From contig JAKZAN010000007.1 in NCBI GenBank assembly GCA_023053545.1, forward strand, positions 10,044,001 to 10,108,000: a DNA stretch of 64,000 nt, written 5' to 3'. Positions 1 to 12,865 of the stretch are shown here, in pieces (within the stretch, counting starts at the first letter, position 1; the number at the start of each line of letters is the position of its first letter). The DNA comes from Lepidurus packardi. Lineage: Eukaryota; Arthropoda; Branchiopoda; Notostraca; Triopsidae. The position numbers and the translations under genes are program-made. The notes under the pieces are model-generated. The model was not told the origin of the DNA. It ran no database searches and worked only from the letters and a program-made list of their open reading frames with translations.

Positions 1-841
1 GCATAAAACCCGCGTTAAAAAAACTTCTTCGAAAAAAACCAAGCAGCAGGAGGGCCTCGTCAAGTCTTTCACGCGGCTTTGCACTCTGACTAATCCAATC
101 GCAGCCGCATGACCGTGTTCTCCCTTTAATCTCCAACCTAAACAATAGAAAGAAATTCCCCTTCCGGTAGCAGCTGCTTGCCTGCTTTCTCAAAAACCTC
201 CCAACTTATACACTTGATCTTCCGACAAGAAAAAAAACCCCGTCGAGTCAACAATAAACCAATTACTGGTCGCAAAGGCTCCGCCTCCAAAGCGTCCCTC
301 CTTCACCTCCGAGAACAAGGACTACTAGCATGAGAGGAGGAAAAATCTTCGGCCCGTCAAAGGCAGCAATGTGGAAACTAATTAAAATGGTACCCGAGTA
401 CTCGGTATACGGTACCAGTGCCAGTACCGCCAAGCCTCTCTTGACAAACACAAGTGGATTCAACTAGCTCCTTCCCGGAAGGTTGGGGGCCAGGCATGAT
501 CCTAACATTGATCAAAAGGATAACTGCGGAAGAGTGTTTATAGATGGACAAAGAAGACTCTTCTTCTATACTTCCTTTCTTCTTCTTTTCTTTAATGTAA
601 AGGAAAAAAAAGGAGAACTGAAGCCACGTCATGTACATGTGTTGAAGCTTTCTCAACAGGATTCTTTATTTTCCTTTTGGCTATGGCTCTTCCAAAACCT
701 GCACCTGCACCGTCTGTCTTGTGTATGAGTCTTATTAGATTTTCGCGGTCTGGGTGGGAAAGCGAAGTAGATCTGTATAAAAAATAAAAATCCGCAACCT
801 AATTTTAGTTCCCTGACACGTAAAGAGGGTACAAGAAGAAA
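1..841. other. Gene-free stretch at the left edge
   Basis: I see no recognisable coding exon on either strand. The short open frames here have no domain-like composition and overlap one another on opposite strands. A perfect 12-bp palindrome, CCGAGTACTCGG, lies at 394-405, and a pyrimidine-rich tract runs about 553-590. Confidence 0.5.
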
Positions 842-1399
842 ATGGCGTACATAAACGTAGTGGAACAGTTGTTGAACAGGAATCGCCGAAGGGTTAGCAG
901 AACAGACCACTGCAGCCATACAGCAAGTTTACTGCGGTGCGGTCCGCTTAAACTAACAAATAGTTCTTATTTCTTGGCCGATGGCTATAAATACGCCAAC
1001 ACAATGATAACAGGAGAGGGTATTCAAAGGGATGGAACAATGAGGGCTATTGTGTGCTTTGGGATACAAGGAGAGCGGGTGGAGCATTTCTTTGGCAGAA
1101 ATAGTCGTAGAAATATTCCGCACAATATTGGCCCACGCTTCACCAAACCCGAGCCAACAACACAGACACGGGTGAGCCAAAAAAGGTTCAAGGATGTGAA
1201 AGAAAAAAATTGGGCAAAAACAAATGAACAACTAGAAGTTAACGACAGAAACAAAAGGAGTAGAAATATAAAGAGAATAAGGGTAACAAGGAAGAAATAC
1301 GAATCGAGCATGAATTTTCCAGTAGAAATCCTATGCCAGCTATTTGTGTCGTCTGTCAACGGGCTGATGCTGTTTGGTTGGGCAAATGATTTGAATTGA
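842..1399 (+). CDS. Hypothetical basic protein, 185 aa (doubtful)
   Basis: This is an uninterrupted ATG-to-stop frame of 185 codons with a favourable start context (GAAAATGGCG). The product would be rich in Lys, Arg and Asn, especially in residues 115-165, with no signal peptide, membrane segment or family motif that I recognise. The opposite strand is also open over about 139 codons in the same region, which weakens the case for coding. It is the longest open frame in the first 12 kb, so it is recorded, but it may be chance or the remnant of a repeat. Confidence 0.18.
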   Translation: MAYINVVEQLLNRNRRRVSRTDHCSHTASLLRCGPLKLTNSSYFLADGYKYANTMITGEGIQRDGTMRAIVCFGIQGERVEHFFGRNSRRNIPHNIGPRFTKPEPTTQTRVSQKRFKDVKEKNWAKTNEQLEVNDRNKRSRNIKRIRVTRKKYESSMNFPVEILCQLFVSSVNGLMLFGWANDLN

Positions 1400-1644
1400 T
1401 CACGGAAGGATGAACAGTCATGGAAGAACTTTAAGGATCGCAAGGATCACGTACGGTGAATGGTTAAGTAAACGAAAAATGAGAGTGAATAAATTTGAGA
1501 AAATGTAAGAAATTTTTAGAATTGTTTTCTGCAAGAATATTCTGCACAACTTTAGTAGTAACTAGTGAAAAGATTGAATGAGGATCTTATAAGTTCAGCA
1601 ATGAAACTTTGCTGACTCGAAGCAGGCAAACACGAGACAAAGAT

Positions 1645-1873
1645 GACCCGACATAAGGACGCCGGGCCCCGACACAAGGACGCCGGATCTCGACACAAGG
1701 ACGCCGGACCTCGACAGAAGGACGCCGGGCTCCGACACAAGGACGCCGGGCTCCGACACAAGGACGCCGGGCTCCGACACAAGGACGCCGGGCTCCGACA
1801 CAAGGACGCCGGACCTCGACTCAAGGACGCCGGGCCCCGACAGAAGGACGCCGGACCTCGACAGAAGGACGCC
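1645..1873 (+). repeat. 21-bp minisatellite, about 11 copies
   Basis: About eleven tandem copies of a 21-bp unit with core ACAAGGACGCCGGGCTCCG. Variation is concentrated at the positions CAC/CAG and GGGCTC/GGGCCC/GGACCT. Because 21 is a multiple of three, the array is open in several frames and reads as a repeated RHKDAGL-type heptapeptide. No flanking coding sequence supports translation. Confidence 0.9.
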
Positions 1874-1972
1874 TAACCCAATCTAACGTATCCCAACCTT
1901 TCCTAACGTACACTAATGTTACCTAACTTAACCTAGCCTAACCTAACCAAACCTAAGCTAAACTTACTTTGT
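1873..1972 (+). repeat. Degenerate CCTAA (telomere-like) tract
   Basis: Directly after the minisatellite is about 100 bp dense in CCTAA and CTAAC pentamers, often separated by one or two changed bases. CCTAA is the complement of TTAGG, the usual arthropod telomere repeat. The tract is degenerate, so it looks like an old interstitial telomere-like repeat rather than a live telomere. Confidence 0.65.
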
Positions 1973-4089
1973 GACGTACTTTTTTTTTAGTAATTTCTCC
2001 AGCAATTTGTATTTGCTTAAAACTGAGACTTTTACGAATCATTATCTTTACGAAGGTACCTTCCACATCCTTACGCTCGACAATCCAAGTCAATGAAACG
2101 CCGGATAATATTCTTCAACAATGCAGCTGATATCAATCAACTTCCTCAGTATCTCTCTCTTCCTCTCTTCACACCGCAACAACCGCACTCTCTTAGCCAT
2201 CCAGATCCCAGACTACGATTTCCAACGCATGACGAAAACTACATCTTCAATCAAATAAAACCTTCTCTTCCGTCTTGGCCCACCCAAATCAACCTCGCCT
2301 CCCTAAGCAAAAAGGAGAAAAAGTGCCTTAAAGCTAACCCGAATCCTAACAACAATTTCAAATTTTAAAAACCAAATTGTATACCGTTCAGGGACCTAAT
2401 TTCTGTCTTTCAGATAAGAGGCCAGGGACCTCTACAGAAAAAATCCATGCATCCCTAACCTGCCACTTTTTCATTCTGCCTCCCAATCTTTGCTTCTCAA
2501 AAAAGTCTGCCATAACTACCATTCACCCAACAGGACTCGACTCGTGCTGGCAAACCCCCGAGAGGTCCATAACATCTCTCATTTCCCTCAATGCTCTTGA
2601 AATTTCTGCACCACGTGGAAAGAAACTCTTCTCCTCCTACACCTTAACGACCTGACACTGTACTACCACTTTTACTTCCCAGTACTACTATTTCCTTATT
2701 TTTTTAATTTTCCTGAAGACAATCTCAGTTACCTCTTTCTTCCAACTAATTCCACCTTCACCTTACCAACGCTTTCTTAATCAACCCCAAAGTGGTAACC
2801 CAAGGCAGTAAAATCTCCCCGATTCCCGTTACGCGGTTCTAATCCCCTCCCCGTTCTCCCCCTAACGCCACCGCCAACAAGGTAAAAGGTGGGAGGAAAT
2901 GGGAAAGGCAGGTGAGTCTCCCTTCTGCCAGGATAACCCCTCTCGTAACAATTCACCCATAATGTATACCGTGTTGCTAAGAAACGTCCAGGTGCGTCTC
3001 TGAGAAACAAAAACTCTTCCCATTTTCGTCATTCCTTTTTTGGGTTCTTTATTTTTTCTCTCACAGTCTTCCTCTTGCTCTCCTTTCAACGCTCCATAGA
3101 CGGTACTACACCATGTACCCTATTGCTCATTATGGTCTTTTTCTTTCTATTTATAGCTTGTTTCCTTTCTGACAAGGTTGTTCGAGGAGACAGCGATCGT
3201 TCGGTAGCTCATAGAGTCCCCTTTTACTTCCAGGAAGAATCGAAGAATCGAGTCCCCTCTTCTCGCTCCGTGTCGTGTTCTACCTTCAAAGCTTCTAACC
3301 ATGCCAAACCGTGCCAGAAATTCGGAAAGAAATGGCGTCCTCTGGCTCTGCAGCCAAATTCTTCTTGAACCTCGGGAGAAGAATCCTTTCCCGTGTTCTA
3401 AAGTCGCCACGAAGACAGAAAATGATTCTTATATTCCTTTTACGCAACGGTTCATAAACTGAAAGCGAAGCTTTCACCCCCCAACTCCATTATCTGGCTG
3501 CTTTTACGGAATTGGAGCAAGTATAGATGACATTAAACTTGATCCATAACTCATCCCCCTGTCCTAACCTTTCCTAAGTAATTACATGGGCTGCAACGTG
3601 CCCCTTTGAACCCTCTCAATCCGCGAAATGGTTCCAATATTGTATCCCAAACTCCGCATCATTATTTTCTCTCCACACAAAAAGCCTCCATAAATAGATT
3701 AGACCCCCAAGAATGATGGATAGCAACCAAAGAACTTTTGCAGAAATAGTTTGTTTATCCTGGGGCTTATACGGGTTCCCGCACCTAACCGAATCCGAAA
3801 AAATAGTGTCAAACTCCGTCAGAACAAAAGGCTGGGACTGACTGTCACAGCTAGCTATACGAAGGATCTATCTATTTCTCTCTATATTCCAAAACGGAAA
3901 TCGAAAATCGATTAGACGCAAAAAGGGACTCAATGCTTCAATGTTCCACATGAGACGGAGGAAAATCTTTTGCTTTCTACAGACTACCCTATTACGCTAC
4001 TATTCACAACAAGCTTGTCGATACATATCTCTTGGAAGTATTCTTTAAAAAAAAAATCAATAAATAAAAAAATAAAATAAAAAAAATAG
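1973..4089. other. Gene-free stretch, C-rich and G-poor on this strand
   Basis: I find no recognisable exon. About 2050-2780 is strikingly poor in G and rich in C and T on the plus strand, which leaves chance frames of around 90 codons. A 78-codon ATG frame at 3132-3368 begins with a hydrophobic stretch and could resemble a signal peptide, but nothing else supports it. Confidence 0.5.
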
Positions 4090-4662
4090 TCTTGTAGTGT
4101 ACATGGCAGATGTTTGTTACAACGTGCGAATGTTCCGGAGAACCCTGAGGGAGCCTTGTCTTTATTTTTTTTATTTTATTTTTGGGATAAAGAACGAAAA
4201 GTTTAGAAAGAAAAGGTTGAAGCTAATGATTGCATTGATTCCCCGGAGTCTTACCCCCCTCTTGGGTTCGAAAAGTTTCCGGAGGCTCAAAGTTGGGTTA
4301 GTTATCCATGGTTTCCCGATAATTGAAAGCTACCAGCAGCAACCAGCATGTCAGCACGACTAACAGTGTGGAGCAAGATTCTATGTACCAGGAGGAAAAC
4401 AAACAAAGTGACGGGGGAGAAAGCGACAGAGACAGATGGTCTCTGTTTGACCCGTGAATCCCGGTTATAGTTGTCGTATACCTCGTAACTTATTTTAACT
4501 TGTGCAAGGACTAATGCTCAGAATACCCGGCTAGACTTAACCCGGCTAGATAGACTTAACTTTCCTGGATTTATTAGATTTTTTTTTAATGTTTGAAAAA
4601 AAATACTCTTGTAGTGTATCGGATGTTTTACAAAAAAAAAATCCGCCACGTACACTACAAGA
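4090..4662. mobile_element. Candidate non-autonomous DNA element with short inverted ends
   Basis: The left end reads TCTTGTAGTGTACATGGCAG, and the right end read on the other strand is the same apart from a few changes (TCTTGTAGTGTACGTGGCGG). A third partial copy of the same end lies at 4607-4618 and forms a hairpin with the right end. No transposase frame is inside. I could not identify a target-site duplication, so the boundaries are tentative. Confidence 0.45.
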
Positions 4663-6935
4663 ATATTTTTAAAAAATATCTTACAAAAGAGGAAGATTTG
4701 GTTAAGATTGAAAGTTTGATTGGAACGTTCCAGTTTGATTGAAAGTAAACTTCCTTGGATTAAGGTAAAACGATTCAATTTGGTGAAAGGCATTAGAACG
4801 CGTTCTGCAACAATAGGATGGCAAGTGAGTCAAGGAAACCCTTCTTCCGATTGTGCCAGTAATTGCCACGGGCTATTGCGAGGGAAAGAAACTCGAAAAA
4901 CGAAGGAAACTACCTTTTGTTTTAGTTTCCTCGTGGGCAGCCGGAACCTCTAACTTAACAAGAAAGAAATCTCTATTAGCAACAATCGAAGACCCAGGAA
5001 TTCCTTTCCCCCCTAATTCTCCGTTAGCAATCTTCAATCTCATCCATTTTCCAAGAATTCACTCCCTGCTTACTACTCCCTAACTCAATCACGCCATCTC
5101 TTGAAGGGGCTAATTAAAATCCCACGAAATGAAACCCTAAAACTGCTTCAAAGCTCTAAAATCTCTAAAAACCTCCCACTCTCTCGTTCACTCTCGTTAA
5201 CGTTCACTCTCCTTAACCATCTCCGCATCCTAAAAAATAATGCCAAGATAAAAAAAAAAATCGAGAATCCAGAAAGTTTTCCAACCGGACAGCAGAAGCT
5301 TAACCATCTCGAATCCCTTCCAAAATTTATGTTTAAGAAAATTGAGGAATGGATTCCCAAAGCCATTTCCCCTCCACGACAGTCTACTACAACCCACACC
5401 AATCTATAAACCTTTTCAGCCCGAAATTTGAAAAGAAATAACGTTTAGAGCATAACAGGGTTTCGATCGAAACTTCGGTCGAAAGCTTTTAAAAACAGAA
5501 AAAAAAAAATCAAGGAAAATGTAAAACAAAACTCGGCTTGCCATTTTTGGGATCCAGTGAATGAAATGAATCCAGAGCAAATACCAAAATGTGAAACAGA
5601 TCCAGTGAATGCGAATTAGCTCTAAAAAATTTCACCCTCGGTTGATCTTTTTACGTGTTTGGGGCGTAGTTTGGGCACTAAAGTCCCTTTTCCAAAATTG
5701 GAATAGGCAAAATTAGTACTTTTTTGTCTTCACCAGGATGCCACAGGAGGAAAAGGAAAAGTTTCACGCTAAGCTGCTACTAAAGTTCTTCATGTCACAC
5801 TTTCCTTGCGGTTGCACGTGTGTTCCATCGACGATTGTTTTGCCTCTGCCGTTTTCCTCAGATCAGGGCGATGAATAAGGAAGATGGAGGCCTAATTGAC
5901 TCCCACACATGCGTCATTATAGTCTAAATATAGATTTTCCGGTACACTGAACATACCAGCGTTATAAATTTAGCTATAAATAAATCTGGCTTCTAGCTTC
6001 TTCATTAATAATAAAAAATCTTGCTTTCCAATAACTACTCTTCTGTGTATATGTGTATGCTCATGCGTTAAAGCAACGCCGAGTTCCGTAATTAGTGTTA
6101 ATAATTCATTAGTAGTTCTTCATAGCAATTGATAGGATGGGATTCAATCGTTCATTTCAATTCATTTCATAGGAGTCATTTAATGGGCCATTAAGACAAT
6201 TGCGAGGTAATTAAGAAAACAAGAAAAATTTGAAGAAGCCAATACGATTCCTCGGAAATGTAATATCTTTAGGGATTGTAGATTTAAAAAAAATTTGCAG
6301 GTGATTTTGAGTTGATATGTATCATTAATGAATTTAAAGGTAATTAAAAAGGTGTGGGTTTTATAGTTTGACAGAATCTTTTATCTTCTTGACATCTGAG
6401 ACGTGCGTCCTTTTGCACGGAAGAGCGTTTCATTAGCTAGCTATCAGCTTTCAATTTAATTTGCATTGACAGTGATATGGGGGAAACAAAGGCCCGGAGG
6501 AGAAACAAGGGAACGCAAGGCTGTTTATAATCTTATATACGACACGTCTGCAGAAAGAAAAATGGACGAAAACAGAACATTTTTGTGTGTGGAATCTGGG
6601 CCTTTCATTGCAGAGTAAAACTACACCGATTACAGCAGATCATATCCTTTTTTCTTTAGCAATGAGTCTGCATAGACATGCCTTCTCTCCAACACTGAAA
6701 CTTGCGTCTTGTATACCTTTCTGGTCAGCAAAAAAAAAAACTCTTCAACAATGAAATTCAAACAATGAAACGATTTTTCTTCTCTTCAACCATGAAATTT
6801 CCATCCTATCCTTAGCGTCAACAATGAAAATTCCACGATATTCCTCTCTTTCTGCTCATCCCTTCCAACTGGGTTGGATGATAAAAGTAATGGAACTGTT
6901 CTGTACAACTAATTTGTCTGGAAATGGCTCATTAA
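4663..6935. other. Gene-free stretch
   Basis: No recognisable exon on either strand. About 4950-5420 again is C-rich and G-poor on the plus strand and carries open frames of 76-102 codons without any family signature. The rest is AT-rich sequence in which I see nothing organised. Confidence 0.5.
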
Positions 6936-7498
6936 AGGGTGGTTCACACTACCATTCAAAATCAAAAATCACCAGTCAAAATCAAGAAAATCACTGACTG
7001 GGGGCGTGGTTTGGTCTGACTTGTGCCATTCAAATAAGATTGAATTTGGGTCCTTTGATTGTTGTGATTTGTGTGACTTGCGACATTGCCAAGGAAAGTT
7101 TGTATGAAAAACATGCAGGAAACTTTGGTTTTTGAGCAGCTAAATAATAAATAAAACTGTAAAAAGCTATCCAGATTTACTGAATTAATATAATAAAGTT
7201 TTATGTTGCAGTTTTATGTTTTGGCTGCAACATAAAACTTTGTTATATTAATTTAGTAAATCTGGATAGCTTTTGACAGTTTTATTTATTATTTAGCTGC
7301 TCAAAAACCAAAGTTTCCTACATGTTTTTCCTACAATTTTGCTTGGCAATGTGGTAAATCACACAAATCACAACAATCAAAGGACCCAAATTCAATCTTA
7401 TTTGAATGGCACAAGTCAGACCAAACCACGCCCCCAGTCAGTGATTTTCTTGATTTTGACTGGTGATTTTTGATTTTGAATGGTAGTGTGAACCACCC
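6936..7498. mobile_element. 563-bp fold-back MITE flanked by TTAA
   Basis: The element begins AGGGTGGTTCACACTACC and ends with its reverse complement. The two arms (about 6936-7211 and 7225-7498) are complementary over nearly their whole length, leaving a loop of about 13 bases, so a single strand would fold into one hairpin of about 275 bp. TTAA stands immediately outside both ends (6932-6935 and 7499-7502), as expected for superfamilies that target TTAA (piggyBac, Kolobok); a TAA duplication as in PIF/Harbinger cannot be excluded. There is no coding sequence. Confidence 0.88.
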
Positions 7499-10400
7499 TT
7501 AACCAATGAATCCATTCGAAAAAGGGAGTAAACACCCTCCTTTTTATTGCAAGTGCGTTAGAAATAGTTGAGAAAATGAAAAGAAGAAAACTTGTTGAAG
7601 AAAGAAGTAACTTCTTTCTTCTATCCCAAGAAGAAAGTCTGAAGAAAGAAGTTACACGAAGTATAAAGAAAGAAGAAAAAGAAGATATGAACTCACCTCA
7701 TCCCAATGTCTTTTCCGGGCTTTGAGGCTTAATTTCTGGTGTCGTTCTCGTCGGGAGTCGCTGTTGCTTCGGTACATGCTTCTTCTTCCTCTTTCAACCC
7801 GTTTTTACATCCAGTTGCAACCCAACACACAACTGTCTGATTGTGCTTTGGGTCCACCGGAAATTCACAACCCAAACGTTTCCAAACCGGAAATGGTGTG
7901 GTGGTTCCTCCTAAATCTTCACGTCTTCCTAATCAAATTTTGGGCGCATTTCAATCTCAACACTTTCTTAAACAATTTTGGGGGGAAAACACGTTCTAAT
8001 ATTCTTCTTACTATACATTAAAAACCTTAAAAATAACCCCAATAATCGATACAGAATCTAACGAATCTAACTAATCTAACAATTTCCACAGATTCGTCAA
8101 CACCGGGTTCTCCAAAGAATTAAACGACACCACTCAAATAGAATTCGTATTCTCTACAATGATCGTTTATCATTACGAGCTAGGATCGCGGCATCAAATA
8201 ACTTCATTAAGCTGTCTGCCAGAAATCCATTTCCTTACACTCATTTCCCTCTTCATCAGTTCCCCTTTTCTCTCGTTTTGCTCGTAATGGTTAACTAATA
8301 ATAAATATTACAATAAATAACAATAATAATAAATAATTATAATAAATAATAACTTATTATATGTTATAATAATAATAATAAGTATACGCAACAGGCGTCA
8401 GCCTACGCGGGTTAAATCAATAAAAAAATAATAATAATAAGTATAATAATAGCACTATAATACACACTAATAATAATAATACTAATACTAATAATATATA
8501 TACTATATAATAATAATACTATCACTAATAATACTAATAATAATACACACTATAGTAACACACTACCGTACTATAGTAATAACATTAAAATTCAAATAAG
8601 TCACTTATTATATGAATGTATTAGGTTTGTCGGAAGCTCCACCCCTTTCCGAGTCTAATACCAATCAAATCCCTTAGTGAACTTCCAAAGCGAAGTTGCA
8701 TTGACGATCTAGTTTGGATCACTGAGTGATCCAAAGCTAAGATTCAATATAGAATCTGGATAGAATTAGCGATTCGGGTACATGAAAGGGGTTTTAGCCG
8801 GAAAAGGAGAGGAGGTCTTAATGACTAAGCACCTTAACATGGCCGAAAATACGCCATGTGGCTCCTTTTGACTCTTTAGAGAGTCTTTAGATAACCCTGC
8901 ATTGGATTAGCGAAGTGGGGCTTTTCTAAGAAAAACTGAAGCTTTCAAAATCCGCTCCAAAGTTCCAAACTCGTTGACTTTGATGTAGCACGCATCATTT
9001 CCTCTCCATTAGCTAGCCGAACCCTACTTTAAGGTCAATTAGCGAAGTTAATCAAGTCAGATTCTCCGACTGGCTGCATATTCATGAAAACAGCTCCCTT
9101 TTACTCAAAATGAATTCAATTTGCCAAAAATTCGACGAACAAAGTGTATGCGAAACGATCCTGCGAAAGTAAAAGGAAAAGAAAACGTCCCCCAAAGTCA
9201 CTGGACCCAAAGTGATTCCCGGACTTTCCTCTCCTTCCAGTACCTGATCTTTAGAGAGAGTGTAATCCAATACTCTAAAAAGCGCTCTCAAGCAAAAAGC
9301 TCGGCTTCTGCTCGCATAACTTCCCCAAATGGCTTCCATAGCGACTCTTCAAAGACAAAAAAAACTCAAAAAATCCCAATAAAAGCTTTCCAAGCCTTAA
9401 TTTCCACATAATCATGAGTGTACCCTTCTGAGCCTTGTTATTAGAACGCTAGTTGGAGTTCTCTATCCCAATACAGAGGAAAAAACGCGAATAAACAAAA
9501 GCGAGAAGGTCAGCTGTCATCTTAACCCCGTCTGCAAGTTGTCAGATAACGAGGAAACTAAACTAAGACACTATTTAAAAAATCCCGAAAATCCGGTTTA
9601 TCAATTTCTTGTAAGAAGACTTCCAGGAGATCAACGAAGTCATCAACAAGCTCGACAAAGACTAAACTGGGAAGCGCTATTTGCCGAGACGGTTCAAAAT
9701 GGCACCGTTACCATCTAGTGCGTCCCATTTCATTACCTCCCAGGTAATTAACCATACCATCGGATCAGCGAACGAATTCCACAAGTTCCTCAAGTTCCGA
9801 AGCTTCCCTAGTTGCACACTTACTATTTCCCTCCACGAAGCTTTATCGTACACTTTGCTGCGTTAGAACACTTTCAAATGCTGAAATGAGCACTTTTGTC
9901 TGAATATATTGCACAAACATATTACTGTGCTCCAATCAACTGTATCTGAACACGCTTCATGGAACCTTGTTGATCTTTACATTATTTCTTTCAGGAAAGG
10001 AAAAAATCCCTGCATATCCCGCCAAAATGCTTGTTAGGAGAAAAATCCCTTCCTTTCCCACCAAACGAGACAAAGAAAAAGAAAATCCCTGGGCTTAACC
10101 CCGTAATGGCGGAAATACAAATCTTCCTGTTCTTCTAAACGAATGAACAAGAAAGATTGGTGGAAAGTTAGGTTTTTGTTTTCTCTACAGGAAATTCATC
10201 GGTCAAATTGGAATCAAGGGTATTTAATGTATTTCTACAAAAAGGTTAGAACCGTTAGAAACTTCTTAACCTGCTCAAGCGTGAAATTAATAATCCGGGA
10301 TCTGTAGTTGTGGCTTTTAATATGCAACGAAAGGTCAGTCCCCGGCCCCTTCTATTAATACTTCAATTTCTTGATCGAATGGAAATGGAAAAGGCGGAAA

Positions 10401-12865
10401 TCGATCTAAATAAACTAAAATCTCATCCGCTGCCATCAATAATGATGATAAGCATCCCCCGCAAGCTCTTAGCAACACCCAAAACGTCGATTTACTTCTC
10501 AAATTTTCCCAAATCCTTGAAAAATAAATAAAAAATCACTTCCATCATCTTCTTTTCACTTCCATAAACTGATCCCATTGCTCGCCTACCAAACTTCCAA
10601 AACTCCGCTTCCACGCCTATAAAAAAATAACTCATAAACTAAACTTAAAATAATAAAATGAAACTCCAAACTAACAAACGATTCTAAGCCTATAAAAACA
10701 CAAACTAATAAAAATATTGAAGAGGCCATGAGAATTAATGATGACAATAAATAATAGTAAACAACTTTTTAGTTAACTAAAATAACTAACTAAATAACTA
10801 CAGAAGGTTTAAACTCAAAATAATTGTAGTTAACAAAAAAACGTGCTACCCTTCCCGATTTATCAATTGAATTAGTTTTCTTTCCTTAATCAATTTCCAC
10901 TTCTCTATAAAATTCCGCAAAATCGCTTTTATTTAGCAAAACAAGCCAAACACAACCTTCTAACCTTCAGCTCACATAAAGTATGCATCGTGCCCCTCTT
11001 CTCTCACTCTCGTTTCTTTCTGCCCTTATCTCGCAGTCACGGACGGCAGCCAAAGAAAAGATCAATAAAAACATTTCTAATAGCGTAGAGAGAAAAAATT
11101 GTGACTTTTTTTTTTCCTTCTCAGCGTTTTCTCAGTGACATGCTGACACCCCCGACACGAATAAAGAAAATTGCTACCTTAGCAATATAGATAACCATCC
11201 TAACCCCGGAAGGAGAAAAAAGTTTTTCTTACCCCAGCCAAATGTTTTTTTTTCGAACTCCACATCAATTGCTAGCAACTAATTTCTCAATAGTTTCCAC
11301 CTAAGTAAGAACCAGCAATAAATGGGAATGGAAATGAGTCCCAATGGAGTCACTTGGTTTAGTACCGTCTTGAACCGTAGCTGGTTGACGACTAAATTGA
11401 GGTGGGAAAGACAGCAATCTGAAGGGGAGGGGGAGTTAAAAGAGGAAGCGCTGCTTCAGCAGGTGAGCCAAAAGATCGTTCGAAAAGGTTCGGGAAATCA
11501 GAGGATCTCGCACGATGTACTGTACTGGGTTCTTTTTTTTGTGGGTGTCCTCCTCTGAGGGCAGGGCTGGGGTGAAGATGAAAAAGGACCAAATAGACAA
11601 TAAAAGGTGACTTGCGCGAAAGAGGTCCTGACATTGACAGTAGAAGACGCAAGAGCTTGAATAAAAAAATCGGAACAAAAATATATAAAAAAGAGACAAG
11701 CTCTTCTAATGTACGTATGGCTGTGAGGAACTTTTTGATCAAGAAATGGGATACCTTAGCTTTACGTTCCATAGGACACGACCGAGAGAAGGCGGAGATT
11801 TTTACTTAATATTCCGAGCTTCAGCTTCATCAAAGTGAGAGTAAAAATAGCCGAGATGAGCTATATTCTAATATCCTTATTAGGAAGGACTTGGTGCGTT
11901 TCTGAAACCAGGAAGTTTGATTTATAAAAATACTTTTTTTAGAAACTAAAACAAATAAGCTTACTTAGACTTGGCTTTTAGGAAATTAGATCCAGGAGGT
12001 CACTTCGCTGAATTGCCTAAATTAAAATAATATTTAGTAATGGTCTTGGACTAATTTGCTTGGTCGAGATTGCTTCTTAAAGGGTTGTTAAAGGTTGTGA
12101 CGGGTTTAAGGTTGGTTTGATTGACAGTTAAACAGGAATTACGGGAAAACACGGGTAAACACCCAGACGACGGAATTTAGTATTCACGTAAAAATAAGAT
12201 AATTTTAGAAAGAAAACGGAGAGTTTGGCTTACCGATGAACGCAGAGAGTTGGGATCCAGCTTAACTCTTGGACAAAATAAGAACTCGGGCGTTTTTATG
12301 CAAAATAACGGCTTAAAATGGCTCATTCGCACAGATGTTGAACAGAAACGTTCGCAAACGAAGCGACGCGCTTCCCGCGGGAATAGTGCCGAGCCAGGAG
12401 AAGAGGGCCCAGGCATGACTAGACAACTTTGCCGGTGAATATGCCGCAGCGCCACAGGTGCCTTGTCGGGTAAGCTTAGTACGCCTAGTAGGATAGGACA
12501 TGCGGTTCGGATCTCTGAAACCGGTGGCAAGTTCTAAATGCACGCAGCTGTTGACTTTTCATGGTAGTGAGTTTCTACCTCAATCCTAAATGTTAAAAAA
12601 TACACGAAATAAGTAGACAGGACAACTTTCACTGTTTCAAAATCAAGCGTCTTGATTACAGCATTATTAATTTAGAAAATGCAGAGCATTTACAACCCCA
12701 TTGATGTAATGTCTCCATAGATGGCGTTCCCAGAAACCCGCATCCCCCCATGTATCGGTTTCGGGTCACACCTCATTATTTACAGTTTCTTTCCTACAAT
12801 CAACCAAATAAAAGTACACAAAACTGCCAAATAGTTTATTTTGTAACTCTTTACGCTAACCAATA
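7499..12865. other. Gene-free stretch of about 5.4 kb
   Basis: No exon of a recognisable family was found on either strand. Open frames of 60-126 codons occur (for example 9121-9411 plus and 11392-11772 minus), but they look like chance. Small structures are present: a purine-rich block at 7560-7690 with a near-palindrome at 7597-7621 (12-base arms, one-base spacer), and a hairpin at 8713-8735 with 11-base arms (TTTGGATCACT). It may hold the promoter of the gene starting at 12866. Confidence 0.45.
8284..8585. repeat. AT-rich simple sequence (AAT/ATA)
   Basis: About 300 bp dominated by AAT, ATA and TAATAATAA triplets, broken once near 8388-8415 by a short GC-richer piece. It is low-complexity DNA with no coding potential. 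Confidence 0.85.

Noticed and set aside
1552..1824. Open frames of 68-90 codons through the minisatellite on both strands
   Set aside because: They follow from a 21-bp period, which is a multiple of three; there is no start context or flanking coding sequence.
12177..12543. 117- and 76-codon frames just upstream of MOB4
   Set aside because: They overlap one another in different frames and show no motif; likely promoter or 5' flank.
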